DNA of 64,000 bases, from NCBI GenBank assembly GCA_950097015.1, contig CATNEN010000003.1, positions 11,561,501 to 11,625,500 of the forward strand, read 5' to 3'. The notes under the pieces were generated by a model. The model worked only from the letters and a program-made list of their open reading frames with translations. It had not been told where the DNA came from and did no database searches. Position numbers and translations under genes: made by a program. The DNA is from Macrostomum hystrix (taxonomy: Eukaryota > Platyhelminthes > Macrostomidae). Of this stretch, positions 48,501 to 60,339 are shown in pieces; positions within the stretch are counted from its first letter, which is position 1, and each line of letters begins with the position of its first letter.

Positions 48501-48968
48501 GATCCACCAATCAGTGCCGGTGTGATGGTAACCCCTGTTCAATCTCCCTTGTCATCGCCAACGCGCTCCACTTCTCAGACACCGTCGCCACCGCCTCGCA
48601 CGCCGGTTGAGAGGCGGCAGCAGCAGCAGCAGCAGAGGGCGTCATCTTCGAATTGCACGTTTCCGGCGCCAAACAGCTCCAACGGCTTTTTCATGTCGCA
48701 TGATTTGCCCACCTATCTGGGAAATTATCCCACTTTACCAGTTTATCAATCCATGCACAATTCTTCCTCGTCAGCGCATTCCACATTGCCATCTTCATCT
48801 TCTGGCAGCTCGTCTGCCGTGATGTTTCCATTTGGCTTGCCGTCAAATCTTGACTTGATGAGCGGCGGAGTCAGCGGAGGCGGAGCTGCTGCTAGCAACT
48901 CGGACAGTCGGGACAGCGGCGGCGGCAACAATTTATTTGACGGCTATGACGGATTGTTCTCGGTTTGA
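44442..48968 (+). CDS. PIAS: PIAS-type E3 SUMO-protein ligase, paralogue 1
   Basis: Four exons: 44442-45792, 46034-46296, 46802-47072, 47641-48968, joining in frame (1070 residues). PIAS proteins transfer SUMO from UBC9 to nuclear targets and regulate transcription factors. Seen: a long low-complexity N-terminus (Q, S, P and H runs), FEHLGTLLKPTNLKP, then the PINIT domain from about 539 (ELEFSISRQQAELV, YGVQILLRCFRS, RPGRPVNISC, NRIRVNW), and the SP-RING/MIZ zinc finger at about 711-780 (TASLKCPLSCARIELP, DDCRHIQCFDAKAYLLMNER, TWRCPSCDRPAPY). An acidic SUMO-interacting motif IIVVDLTADDS follows. No N-terminal SAP domain is visible, unlike vertebrate PIAS1-4. The C-terminal tail is serine/proline-rich. 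Every intron holds a minisatellite or a repeat fragment. Confidence 0.93.
45812..45850 (+). mobile_element. Truncated tRNA-like SINE head in PIAS intron 1
   Basis: GTCTGTGGCAGAGCGGTTAA followed by CTCGTTTGCCTCAAGCGCG resembles the 5' half of a tRNA with a pol III A box (TGGCAGAGCGGTTAA); the B-box half is absent. It lies about 20 bp after the exon 1 donor. Confidence 0.45.
45856..45975. repeat. Three 40-bp direct repeats in PIAS intron 1
   Basis: TTTCCTCACTTCACCTGATC starts a 40-bp unit repeated three times (CCTCACTTCA at 45871, 45911 and 45951), directly after the tRNA-like fragment. It looks like a young minisatellite. Confidence 0.9.
46335..46790. repeat. 25-bp minisatellite in PIAS intron 2
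   Basis: About 18 units of GGTCATTACCATTGTCATTC plus TAGTC with variable middle bases. Fills intron 46297-46801. Confidence 0.95.
47110..47565. repeat. GGGATC-rich degenerate minisatellite in PIAS intron 3
   Basis: Units of roughly 25-46 bp containing AGTTGGGATCGGGAT and GTTGGGATCCCGATTCAAAA. Fills intron 47073-47640. Confidence 0.9.
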
Positions 48969-49574
48969 TTGTTATCAATCAGAGAGGCATTGCTGTAAGG
49001 CAAATCGAACTGCAGTTGGATTTTCATGTCAATCCTCAAGTTTGGTGCCATTCTGTTTATTTCTTGTTCTCGCCTTGGCGACTCTCGCAATTGTAGAATC
49101 AACAAAAAAGGATTGTAAATCTGAATGCTTTCTAATTGCTCTTGCTGCTTTTTATCTGTTGCTCATAGAAGCCTATCACAATGTCCGCATGAGCGTTTTC
49201 TTGTATTCTGTCAGTTCTGTACCGTACATTCGCTACACACACGAGCACTGGCGGCTATGCTTTCTTGCTTTCTCTTTCTGAGCAAGTTTTCTTTGATTCA
49301 ACCTGTCAAAATATTGCCAGTACACTGCGATAACTGTAGCAGCTGTATTTTCTTCTGCTTAAGCCATCGATTTATTTACTGTTTGCACGTGATTGCCTCA
49401 ATTCCCCGCCTCTTTGTGCGAAAGTTTCCTGGGCCTGGTTTTGTAAGAGATAATAAAAAATATCCCACTTAAATAAAGCAAATATAAAGGAGTTATTTTG
49501 GATATTCATTGATCTCAATAACAAGCGTTTCAGCCCAATTTGTAACTCAAAATCCACCTTTGTAAACGCAAGAC
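48969..49574. other. Probable 3' UTR of PIAS paralogue 1
   Basis: AATAAA hexamers at 49452-49457 and 49472-49477 are plausible polyadenylation signals about 500 bp past the stop. No other feature seen. Confidence 0.5.
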
Positions 49575-50288
49575 CCCTGACCCCTCCTCACAAAATCTCT
49601 AACCCTAGCTGTACGTTCGTTGAACTGTGACCAACCTCCTGACCCCTCCTCACAAAATCTCTAACCCTAGCTGTACGGTCGTTGAACTGTGACCAACCTC
49701 CTGACCCCTCCTCACCAAATCTCTAACCCTAGATGTACATTCGTTGAACTGTGACCAACCTCCTGACCCCTCCTCACAAAATCTCTAACCCTAGATGTAC
49801 ATTCGTTGAACTGTGACCAACCTCCTGACCCCTCCTCACAAAATCTCTAACCCTAGATGTACATTCGTTGAACTGTGACCAACCTCCTGACCCCTCCTCA
49901 CAAAATCTCTAACCCTAGCTGTACGGTCGTTGAACTGTGACCAACCCCCTGACCCCTCCTCACAAAATCTCTAACCCTAGCTGTACGTTCGTTGAACTGT
50001 GACCAACCTCCTGACCCCTCCTCACAAAATCTCTAACCCTAGCTGTACGGTCGTTGAACTGTGACCAACCTCCTGACCCCTCCTCACCAAATCTCTAACC
50101 CTAGATGTACATTCGTTGAACTGTGACCAACCTCCTGACCCCTCCTCACAAAATCTCTAACCCTAGCTGTACGGTCGTTGAACTGTGACCAACCCCCTGA
50201 CCCCTCCTCACAAAATCTCTAACCCTAGCTGTACGGTCGTTGAACTGTGACCAACCTCCTGACCCCTCCTCACCAAATCTCTACCCCC
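49575..50288. repeat. 62-bp minisatellite with an internal CTAACCCTAG
   Basis: About 11 copies of a 62-bp unit (GACCCCTCCTCACAAAATCT, CTAACCCTAGCTGTACGGTC, GTTGAACTGTGACCAACCTC CT). Each unit contains one TAACCC, the animal telomere hexamer, but only once, so it is not an interstitial telomere tract. Confidence 0.97.
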
Positions 50289-51040
50289 AAATGAACATTC
50301 TGAACGTAATACCCATGGCATCCAAACCCATTTAAAAGCAATGATACAGTTCAATATTATCTTATAAATACAAAAGGTTTTTTGTATCTTTTTCTGGTTC
50401 TTAATCTAATCTAATAACTTTTAGTCTAACTTACTCAAGTGGTCCCGATAATAATAGATTATTCTGAGCCTTGCATACTATCGATTTCTTACAAGCCGTC
50501 TTTCTGATCCATGTGTCCCTTGTGAAAATAACATGCTAAGATCTATAATTTACTGCAGATATTTTTAATACTATATTTTTAACCCACTGATTGATTGTGT
50601 AAAATGTACTTTTTTAATAATTCTTACAGGCAGGAACTGAGTTTTGTTGTTTCGGTAATTCCCTTGCTACGCTAACAAGTTGGTTGTTTCTTGTTGATTG
50701 TTTATTGCTTAATTTCCTGAATGTCTTTTGCGATACTCCTGTAAAATATCCGCCTTTCTACTCTTTTATCGAAGATTATATAATTATTGTAGCATGCTTA
50801 TTTATTTAAACTGTGTTGCGTACTGTATTGAAACATTGGATTGTCAAATTGTCTGCTAAAGACTAAATAACAGACTAGAGATTATTGTACGCAGTTCAGA
50901 CTAATAAATTAATAAAGTAACATAGTATGCACAATATATGCACTTTCCAGTGCCTCACTTTTGCACTAGAAGGAGCATCAAGAAAGCTGTGAACTTTTTT
51001 TCTGTTCTACACTGCTTTGCATTTTAATAGTAGCAATAGC
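50289..51040. other. Intergenic AT-rich DNA between the PIAS genes
   Basis: No gene recognised. It may hold the promoter or a 5' exon of the second PIAS gene. Confidence 0.4.
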
Positions 51041-51044
51041 TCAT

Positions 51045-52062
51045 CACCCCATTCCTCAGTCCAGTTCCTATACCCAAGTTCCTACCCCACTCCCCATTCC
51101 TCAGTCCAGTTCCTATCCCACTCCCCATTCCTCAGTCCAGTTCCTACCCCACTCCCCATTTTTCAGTCCAATTCCTACCCACTCCCCATTCCTCAGTCCT
51201 GTTCCTACTCCACTCCCCATTCCTCAGTCCAGTTCATACCACACTCCCCAGTTTTAAGTCCAATTCCTACCCACTCCCCAGTTTTAAGTCCAATTCCTAC
51301 CCACTCCCCATTCCTCAGTCCTGTTCCTACTCCACTCCCCATTCCTCAGTCCAGTTCCTACCCCACTCCCCATTTTTCAGTCCAATTCCTACCCACTCCC
51401 CATTCCTCAGTCCTGTTCCTACTCCACTCCCCATTCCTCAGTCCAGTTCATACCACACTCCCCAGTTTTAAGTCCAATTCCTACCACACTCCCCAGTTTT
51501 AAGTCCAATTCCTACCCACTCCCCATTCCTCAGTCCAGTTGCTACCCCACTCTCCATTCCTCAGTCCAGTTCCTACTCCACTCCCCATTCAACAGTCCAG
51601 TTGCTACCCCACTCTCCATTCCTCAGTCCAGTTCCTACCCCACTCCCCAGTTTTAAGTCCAATTCCTACCCACTCCCCATTCCTCAGTCCTGTTCCTACT
51701 CCACTCCCCATTCCTCAGTCCAGTTCCTACCCCACTCTCCATTCCTCAGTCCAGTTCCTACCCACTCTCCATTCCTCAGTCCTGTTCCTACCCCACTCTC
51801 CATTCCCCAGTCCAGTTCCTACCCCACTCTCCATTCCTCAGTCCAGTTCCTATCCCACTCTCCATTCCTCAGTCCAGTTGCTACCCCACTCTCCATTCCT
51901 CAGTCCAGTTCCTACCCCACTCTCCATTCCTCAGTCCAGTTCCTACCCCACTCCCCATTCCTCAGTCCAGTTCCTATCCCACTCCCCACTCCTCAGTCCA
52001 GTTCCTATCCCACTCCCGACTCCTCAGTCCAGTTCCTACCCCACTCCTCAGTCCAGTTCCAG
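51045..52062. repeat. 30-31-bp pyrimidine-rich minisatellite before PIAS paralogue 2
   Basis: About 33 units of CAGTCCAGTTCCTACCCCAC followed by TCCCCATTCCT. Long plus-strand open frames (repeated SPVPTPLPIPQSS) are artefacts, although one stays open into the first coding exon of the downstream gene. It ends 53 bp before that exon's acceptor. Confidence 0.96.
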
Positions 52063-52123
52063 TTTCATATTTTATTCACACAATCTGCAGCTTTTATCCC
52101 TCAATAATTTGCAGTCAAAGCAA

Positions 52124-55100
52124 ATGGTTGGCCAGAAAAAGAAGATTGACATCCAATGTCCTTTTTGCCAAGATCGGCTATTGAGTAGAAACGATCTTCA
52201 TCTTCATCTGACTGATCAGCATCCACAAGAGGCTCACAAACTGGATGATATAATGCGACTGCATCAGGCTAAAATGGAAGATAGCAAATTGTGCAGATAC
52301 TGTGACACATTAACTTCCAGCTTGACACTGCACTATAGACAGACCCACCCGAGTCAAACATTAAAGAAAGCTACCAGGGGTGAGAACTCTACAGGCAGAC
52401 GATTGGCTGCTAAAAGAATGCGAGAATTGCAAGACTGGATTGCAAACAATAGGCCTTTGCCACCTTATCCGCCTGGTGAGACATGGATTACTTAAGCTGA
52501 GTGTAGAGCGGGTCATGGGTTATCTAAGCTAGCTTTAGGGTGGGTCATGGATTATTTAAGCTGGGTGTAGAGTGGGTCATGGATTATTTAAGCTGGATGT
52601 AGAGTGGGTCATGGATTATTTAAGCTGGATGTAGAGTGGGTCATGGATTATCGAAGCTAGGTTTAGAGTTTGTCATGGATTATCGAAGCTAGGTTTAGAG
52701 TTTGTCATGGATTATCTAAGCTGGGTTTAGAGTGGCTCATGGATTATCTAAGCTGGGTTTAGAGTTTGTCATGGATTATCTAAGCTGGGTTTAGAGTGGC
52801 TCATGGATTATCTAAGCTGTGTTTAGAGTGGGTCATGGATTATCTAAGCTGCGTTTAGAGTGGGTCATGGATTATCTAAGCTGCGTTTAGAGTGGGTCAT
52901 GGATTGTTTAAGCTATGCTTAGAGTTTGTCATGGATTATCTAAGCTGGGTTTAAAGTGGGTCGTCACAATAGTTTAGCATAATATATGTTTTCAAGTCCA
53001 TGCCCAGCTATACTACTTTCAGTATTACATATGGATCACAAACTCACAAATTAGCAGGAGCTACTCAACCCAACCGTTCACATCGCCCAGCAACCGTTGC
53101 TAAGCGATCGTCAGCCAGCAATCGATCTTCATCTTCATCAAAAACTGGACCAGCTGCTTCTCGGCCAGTTCATAAAAAATTCGCAGACGACAATGAGAAC
53201 AGCGACGTCGGAGGTTCGAATTTCGTGGCTCCGATGCCAAATTTCGACATCGGCGCCGCAGCTGCTGCCGCCAACGCTGTGGCTCACCCGGCTCTGGCAC
53301 CATCTGAGCTGACATTTTTTGAGCAGATTGCTACTCTACTGAAGCCAACCACTCTGCAGCCCAGTCGATGGCACGGCCATTTGCCGCATCAGCAAATGGT
53401 GCGTTTGGTGTACTTTTAGTGTCTGTATTTATCTGGTCATTGGCAGCTGAGAACTTTTCACTGAGCGGTCGGCAGTTCGAATCTGTGACAAAGGAAAACA
53501 GTTTGAGCGATGGAGCAAGACGTTTTAGCGTATTCCCCGTTGCTTCATTTCACCCAGCTGTGAAATAGGTGTTAGCATTTGTTGGTGTTCAAATATAGGT
53601 GGATGTCCACGGACACAACAGCTGAACTGTTCTTAGATGCGACAATCAATGGCTTCAGCTGTGCCACATGTAGTCTATTGGTACATCTGTACAGAACAGG
53701 CAGTCTATTATATGTGTACAGAACAGGTCACGTGATTCAGTGACGTGGCTGCCTATCCAAGGGTTCCAAACCTGTCTGACAATGGCCCCTGTTTCCCTAG
53801 GCAACCTTCGACCTGGAGTTCAGCTTGACCACTCAGCAGGCCGAGTGTGTCGCCCTCAGCCGCAAACGCGATCCAGTCTCCGGTCGAACCGAGTTCGGCG
53901 TCCAAATCCTGCTGAGATGCTTTCGAGCCGAGGCTGGACCACAGTCGGACTCGTTTCCTTCCACTGTCAGCTTCTCCGTGAACAGCATACCGGTGCTGGG
54001 TCTGCCGGATCCGTTGCCATGCCGACCAGGTGCTGAGGCTGTTAGGCCCGGCGTTCCTGTTGATATCTCCAGTGAGATTCTTATGCGTGCTTTCGACTCT
54101 TTGTTTCTATTTTTAGCTGCATTCTACAAGCACCCACACCACTCCACTACTCATTCGTCAACTCTTGCATCTCACTCTGATTGGTCGATTCTTTAGCCCC
54201 TCCTCACTCCACTTCTCAGCTCTTGGCTAGCCATTTCATCCACCCCACACCTCTGTACATTTGTCAATTTTCATCAACTCCACATCCCCGCCCGCTCATT
54301 GGTCGGCTGTTTTACCCCAAACTCCAACTCGATGCTCTCTTATTGGTCAGCTCTTTCACCCTCCCGGAACTCTCGAACCTTTGCACTATCTCGAATACGG
54401 TTGCTGATCAACTCAGTAAATATTTTCCTATCTTTGCCACCTCTACAAATCGCATCCGCGAGGTCTTTGTCGCGTCGGCAACTCGGCAATCAATCGCATT
54501 CGCACCTGCTGGCAATACCGACCTTGGGGCACCGGTCACTGCCTGTCAGTCAGCTTGGCTAGAGTTCTCACACCGACTCAGCTAATCCAGCGCATGCTTT
54601 CCAACTACGACAAAATCTGCTCCGAAGATCAAAGCCGGCGTCAGATACGTCAATTGTTGCTAGGCGACAATAGTAACGACAATAATAACAATATGGACGA
54701 TGCTAGCAACGGCGCCGAAGTTGAAGCTACGGTTGCCATGACAACGCTAACCGCTTCGCTACGCTGTCCGCTGAGTCGATCGAGAATAGAGCTGCCGATT
54801 CGTTCAAACGATTGTCGCCACATCCAGTGCTTCGATGCCAGAAGCTATTTAGTTATGAACGAGCGAAAGCCTACCTGGAAGTGTCCGTGCTGTGACAAGT
54901 CCGCCCCGTTTGCCAGTCTGCGAGTTGACGCTCTCTACCAGTCTGTACTAGCCGATGCGCCACTCACTGTTGAAGTTGTTCAATTCCTGGACAATGGCTC
55001 CTGGAAGCCGATGGATTCCAGTGACACCGCTGCCAGATCTGCCAGCTCCGGCACAGCCGCTGTCATTGAACTGGACGATGACGAAACACCGGTTGAAGCT

Positions 55101-55150
55101 CCCAAAAGAAAGAAGAGCAAGCAGAGTGCGCCTTGTTTGAAACCACCTGG

Positions 55151-55185
<35 letters not shown>

Positions 55186-55253
55186 AGCGCCGTGCTCAGT
55201 CTCAGCAGTCAGACCCAATCACAGTAGTTGATCTCACAGCCGATTCAGATTAA
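52124..55253 (+). CDS. PIAS: PIAS-type E3 SUMO-protein ligase, paralogue 2
   Basis: Exons 52124-52475 (acceptor TTTGCAG ends at 52114, so an upstream 5' exon is likely), 53058-53398, 53801-54071, 54463-55253; in frame, 584 residues from the first ATG. Exon 1 encodes two C2H2-like zinc fingers (CPFCQDRLLSRNDLHLHLTD then LCRYCDTLTSSLTLHYRQTH), unusual for PIAS. Then FEQIATLLKPTTLQPSRW, the PINIT domain from 232 (FDLEFSLTTQQAECVALS, FGVQILLRCFRAEAG, RPGVPVDISS, INRIRTCW) and the SP-RING at about 415-485 (TASLRCPLSRSRIELPIRSN, DCRHIQCFDARSYLVMNERK, WKCPCCDKSAP). The protein ends in the SUMO-interacting motif TVVDLTADSD. The PINIT exon is 271 bp in both paralogues, and both last exons begin GTCTTTGTCGC. 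No SAP domain seen. Confidence 0.9.
52490..52965. repeat. 32-bp minisatellite in PIAS-2 intron 1
   Basis: About 15 units of GTGGGTCATGGATTATCTAA plus GCTGGGTTTAGA, starting right after the exon 1 donor. Confidence 0.97.
53437..53625 (+). mobile_element. tRNA-derived SINE in PIAS-2 intron 2
   Basis: A tRNA-like head (CACTGAGCGGTCGG, then a B-box-like CAGTTCGAATC at 53473-53483), followed by GATGGAGCAAGACGTTTTAG, CCCGTTGCTTCATTTCACCC AGCTGTGAAATAGGT and TGTCCACGGACACAACAGC. It shares the AGCAAGAC, GTTGCTTC/CATTGCTTC and TGTCCACGGAC landmarks with the SINE at 18475, in the same order. Confidence 0.75.
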
Positions 55254-55905
55254 TCTCAGCTTGTACCTGTGCCAATCCACATCATCATTGAAGAGTTGGA
55301 TCAATGCAATCGTCTACAGTCGCACCTGTCAGCCCAGATTATTAACAAATTCTCCGGCTTTTAGTTTCAACTAAATTCTCGAATAATAGAATAGAATAGA
55401 AGTGACTCATTGTCTATGGCCGAAGCCAAAATGAATGCAATGCAATGGCAAACTATTGATTATTAACATACTATTTTGCATTTCCTTACTAATAGCATCA
55501 ATTGATCTTTCTGTTCTCTTAATGTAGCCGCTTGCCTGTAATTTCATTCTATGCGTATGGTATTATTTGTGCTCAAGGCTATTGCAGACTATATTGTACA
55601 ACTTTAACTATAAATATACCATGTACAATTATCACAATGTAATCAGCAGTTGCTTGTCGCTTCAGTTTTTCTGCAAAGAAGCAGCAGTTCTCTGACATAT
55701 TTAAAGCAGGCAATGAGGATTTTCAGAACAAATTCTTGCGACACCATCCAGACAACTCTACTCTTGAGTAGTGTGTAACGAAACTGCGTGCTAAAAAGGC
55801 AAACCGAGTTAAAAATAATCAGCAGATGACCTTAATGAAACAATTTTTTTTTTGTGATAATTATTGACCAAGTTGACACGAATAGATAACAAAACATGAC
55901 ATAGC
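55254..55905. other. Region 3' of PIAS paralogue 2
   Basis: Presumed 3' UTR and spacer. No canonical AATAAA close to the stop; no other feature seen. Confidence 0.4.
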
Positions 55906-56540
55906 TGTGTACATGTGCTAGCTGAGTGTATGTTACAGGAGCTGCGTACATGTGCTAGCTGAGTGTGTGTTACAGGAGCTGCGTGCATGTGCTAGCTGAG
56001 TGTGTGTTACAGGAGCTGTGTACATGTGCTAGCTGAGTGTGTGTTACAGGAGCTGTGTACATGTGCTAGCTGAGTGTGTGTTACAGGAGCTGCGTACATG
56101 TGCTAGCTGAGTGTGTGTTACAGGAGCTGTGTACATGTGCTAGCTGAGTGTGTGTTACAGGAGCTGTGTACATGTGCTAGCTGAGTGTGTGTTACAGGAG
56201 CTGCGTACATGTGCTAGCTGAGTGTGTGTTACAGGAGCTGTGTACATGTGCTAGCTGAGTGTGTGTTACAGGAGCTGTGTACATGTGCTAGCTGAGTGTG
56301 TGTTACAGGAGCTGCGTACATGTGCTAGCTGAGTGTGTGTTACAGGAGCTGTGTACATGTGCTAGCTGAGTGTGTGTTACAGGAGCTGTGTACATGTGCT
56401 AGCTGAGTGTGTGTTACAGGAGCTGTGTACATGTGCTAGCTGAGTGTGTGTTACAGGAGCTGTGTACATGTGCTAGCTGAGTGTGTGTTACAGGAGCTGT
56501 GTACATGTGCTAGCTGAGTGTGTGTTACAGGAGCTGTGTC
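55906..56540. repeat. 37-bp minisatellite
   Basis: About 17 near-identical copies of GTACATGTGCTAGCTGAGTG plus TGTGTTACAGGAGCTGT, alternating GCTGTG and GCTGCG variants in a partly regular pattern, a sign of multi-unit amplification. Confidence 0.98.
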
Positions 56541-56996
56541 ATAGAAAGTAGGTTATAGGATAGCATGACTGTACAGACTGCCATATTATAAGCTCTGATA
56601 CATGAGTGTACTAGATAATCTGATCTCATGCTAGAAATGGACCTGTCCACAAGCAAGCAAACTGATCTCAAAAGCAAAATAAATGTTGAGTCGAGCCATT
56701 AAAAACAGTTGAAAAAAGAAGTGAGAAAAACTGCTCAAACCTGCTGGACGGAGTAGGGTCGATATGCGGCCCTTGGCAACCGAGGCCAACACGGGGACTG
56801 GAATGGACTGCGCGGAGACGACACTAGGGGAAGGCAGAGGCTGCATTGAGAACAGATGAGCACAACTTGTCTAGCTCTGTGAACGCCAATTGAGCTGTCA
56901 AAGCCTTCAATTCAATGAGTTCAGTTCATCGCTGCATACAGCTTCACTTATTAGCATTGTGCTCAGCTTCCCATCGGGTAGCAACACAAGATGCGA

Positions 56997-57590
56997 AAGA
57001 ATGTGGGAAGATGGGGCTGAATGCGGGAAGATGAGGCTGAATGCGGGAAGGTGGGACTGAATGTGGGAAGATGGGGCTGAATGTGGGAAGATGAGGCTGA
57101 ATGCGGGGAGATGGGACTGAATGTGGGAAGATGCAACTGAATGGGGGAAGATGGGACAGAATGTGGGAAGATGGGACAGAATGTGGGACGATGGGACAGA
57201 ATGTGCATGGTAACATGGGACAGAATGTGGGACGATGGGACAGAATGTGGGACGACGGGACTGAATGTGGGAAGGTGGGAATGAATGTGGGAAGAAGGGA
57301 CAGAATGTGGGAAGATGGGACAGTATGTGGGAAGATGGGACAGAATGTGGGACGATGGGACAGAAGGTCGGAAGACGGGAATGAATGTGGGAAGAAGGGA
57401 CAGAATGTGGGACGATGGGACTGAATGTGGGAAGAAGGGACAGAATGTGGGAAGATAGGACAGAATGTAGGGAAGATGAAAATGAATGTGGCAAGAAGGG
57501 ACAGAATGTGGGAAGATGGGACAATGTGGGAAGATGGGACAGAATGTGGGAAGATGGGGTAGAATGTGGGAAGATGGGATGTGAGAAATT
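56997..57590. repeat. 20-bp minisatellite GATGGGACAGAATGTGGGAA
   Basis: About 29 units, diverging towards the left end (GGGGCTGAATGCGGGAAGAT). Open frames on both strands are artefacts. The array lies between two copies of the larger degenerate repeat unit. Confidence 0.97.
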
Positions 57591-58250
57591 GTATTGAACT
57601 GAGGAGATAAGACAGATTGCTCATCCATTAATCATACTTTCAGCAAAACATACAATATTTTTAAAGCTACTAAAAGTAGACTAAAGGTGCATGATATCTT
57701 TCATACCGCAAGACTTTAAAAAGTATAATTTCATTATTTTTCTTCAAGCAAAATAGTACAATTAAATGCAGATATACATCAGATACATGAGTATTACCTG
57801 TTATTATGAAAAATAATAAGGATAATCGGCAGTGTCACATATGTAGCTTAAAACATTTGTTTGCCTATGGCTTTCTTTTAGCGATAATGGAGACGAATTT
57901 AACGCAATGAAGCCAATAATATAAGATTTATATTCTTCTGCGCATTGTCATTCTTCCTCGCAGAAAGTTTCTGGGCTTCTGGGGCCCGAGGTTGGGACAG
58001 AATGTGGGTTGGCGTCTAAATGCCATGGCAACAAAGATAGTAGAGGCAGAGACTGCGGTCCGTCCCCTCAGTGTCTCGTCAATGCGGAGGGAGGTGGGTA
58101 TGTGAGTAGTAGCCACGTGCTTGGCGCCTTTGCCTCTGTGTGGGGAGGGAGGTGGGTGCGGCGGCCCCACCCAGGCTGGCCATCAAAAACCTAGTCCCCC
58201 TAGTTACCGTGTCTCAAGTTAATTGAGCTCAACTCGATTCTTGAGTAGCA
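57591..58250. other. No gene recognised
   Basis: AT-rich to about 57950, then GC-rich. GGGACAGAATGTGGGTTGG near 57994 resembles a single monomer of the preceding 20-bp array. Confidence 0.4.
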
Positions 58251-58924
58251 GAATAAAACCTGCTAGAGGGAGGAGGTCAATGTGCGGCCCTTGGCAACCG
58301 AGACCAACTCGGGGACTGGAATGGACTGCGCGGAGACGAAAGTAGGGGAAGGCAGAGGCTGGGTTGAGAATAGATGAGCACATATTTTATTTCTCTCTCT
58401 GACCGCTCATTGTGCTGTCGAATGCCTTCATTTCACTGAGTATTGTTAGCGACTCATTGCCGTATGCAGCCTGATTTATTGCCACTGTGCTCAGCTACTC
58501 AACTGTGCTCAACTCGCTATAGAAGCAGACTGCAGCTTTTCATCGGGTAGCAACACAGCCTCTCGCTGCCTGATATGCGGAGTGCACTGCTCAGCCTGCT
58601 CAGACCTTCGAGTGCGCCGCATCAGGGGAGGCTGGGGTGGGATGCCGCGACTGCTCACAGTGTGCTCATATGCCCTTTGAGCACAGAGTCTCTGGTAGCT
58701 AGCGCTCGTTTTCTAAAGATTTTTAATGCTCAGAATGCAAAAATGTCGCTAATGCTTTCTTGTTACAAGCCAGTTTAAAAAGCTTTTAAGCAGCAGCAAC
58801 TCAGAAACTTCTGGCACTTTGAGCACAGTTCCTAAGCCTGATTGAGAGATCACGATCCCAGAAATATTATGGTTTGAGTAGCGTTTTGGAATTTGTGGAT
58901 TCAGTATTGTGAGTTAAAGATTGT

Positions 58925-59050
58925 GGATTTAGAATTGTTGATTTAGGATTCAGTATTCAGGGTTCTGGATTCAGGACTGTGGGTTCAGGACTGTGGGTTC
59001 AGGACTGTGGGTTCAGGACTGTGGGTTCAGGACTCAGGGTTCAGGATTCG
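58925..59050. repeat. 14-bp repeat, short array
   Basis: Units like GGTTCAGGACTGTG and GGATTCAG, related to the larger 14-bp array at 60340. Confidence 0.9.
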
Positions 59051-60339
59051 GGTCTCTCGCCCAACTTTCAGATCGAGTTCTGTTTCTGAATCTGTTTCGG
59101 GATCAGCAACCTTTTGTTTTCCGTTCAGAATTGGATTGGGATCAAATTTGAGACAGCCGTGAAGCTGATTCACCCCCTCATCTCTCTCTGCTTCTCCCCT
59201 CACATCTGTCTGTTTCTCCCCTCAACTCTGTCTGTTTCTCCCCTCAAATCTGTCTGTTTCTCCCCTGATAAATCAATCTGATCTCATGGCAGATAAGGAC
59301 CTGATTAGGGCCATAGAAAACTCAGAATGTAGTGGTATGTCAAAGAATCCTAGAGCTGAGCACAGCATTGAGAATGTTGAGTCGGGCCACAAAAAGCAGC
59401 TCAAAACAGTAGCTGAAGAGGCAGATAAATGAATTAGCTGTGAGCAGAAAACGAAGCTGTTGATAACATGAGCACACTCAGTATCTGGGCGCCAACCCAG
59501 CACAGCAATGAGACCCTCCCGCAGGTAAAAACGCAGCCAAAGGACGCCAGTCAAGCGGGCCAGACTGAGAGCTCGAGGCCGAGTGCAAAACTGCTCAAAC
59601 CTGCTGGAGGGAGGAGGTCGACATGCGGCCCTTGGCAACCGAGACCAACTCGGGGACTGGAATAGACTGCGCGGAGACGAGAGTAGGGGAAGGAAGAGGC
59701 TGGACTGAGAATAGACTCCAGTCTGTCCAAAGCGATCTAACGCAACCAATGCTCAGCCAAACCTGCAGACTTTGAGCTTGTACTGCATGCCAACCTGCCA
59801 CTTATGCACATTTCAGCTATGCAAAGCAGATAAATGTGCTCCATTTAAATCATCATCTTTGCTCACAAGCGTTGCTAACAACAACAAAACTGCAGCCCAC
59901 CCTGCTGGATGAAAATACTCACACAGAAACAGCAGACTTGCATATTACGAGCGTCAGAATGAAAGCATGCGAGATAAATTTACCATATCAAAGTTAATCC
60001 TTTGAACTCAAATAAAAATCACAAAGCAAATTCTTACTGTAACATTGTTAAGAAGTGAGCATACTTGAGCATACATGTCGATTGGAACCTCATGGTGAAT
60101 ATCGCATTTAAACTAGATGGCAACAATATTCAAATTGATGTAATTATATATTTTATTAACAGCTCGATACATTAACAACTGTATATACTTAAGCTGTGCT
60201 CAACTCATTGTCTGCTTGAGAATGCTTTTTCGGGAGGCAATTCAAAGGCTCTCCTGAACCGCATCTGAGGAGGCTGGGGTGGCTGCAGCTGAGAATGCTC
60301 ACAGTGTGCTCAGAATTGCCCTTTGAGACAAGGGTAGCA

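Noticed and set aside
49575-50288. Interstitial telomere sequence (CTAACCCTAG)
   Set aside because: Only one TAACCC per 62-bp unit and no tandem hexamers, so it is an ordinary minisatellite.
51017-52107. Proline/serine-rich open frames before PIAS paralogue 2
   Set aside because: Produced by a 30-31-bp minisatellite; only the part from the acceptor at 52114 onwards resembles real protein.
56907-57628. Three overlapping minus-strand frames with SHLPTFCP-like repeats of 200+ codons
   Set aside because: A 20-bp array with few stop-forming words opens several frames at once.
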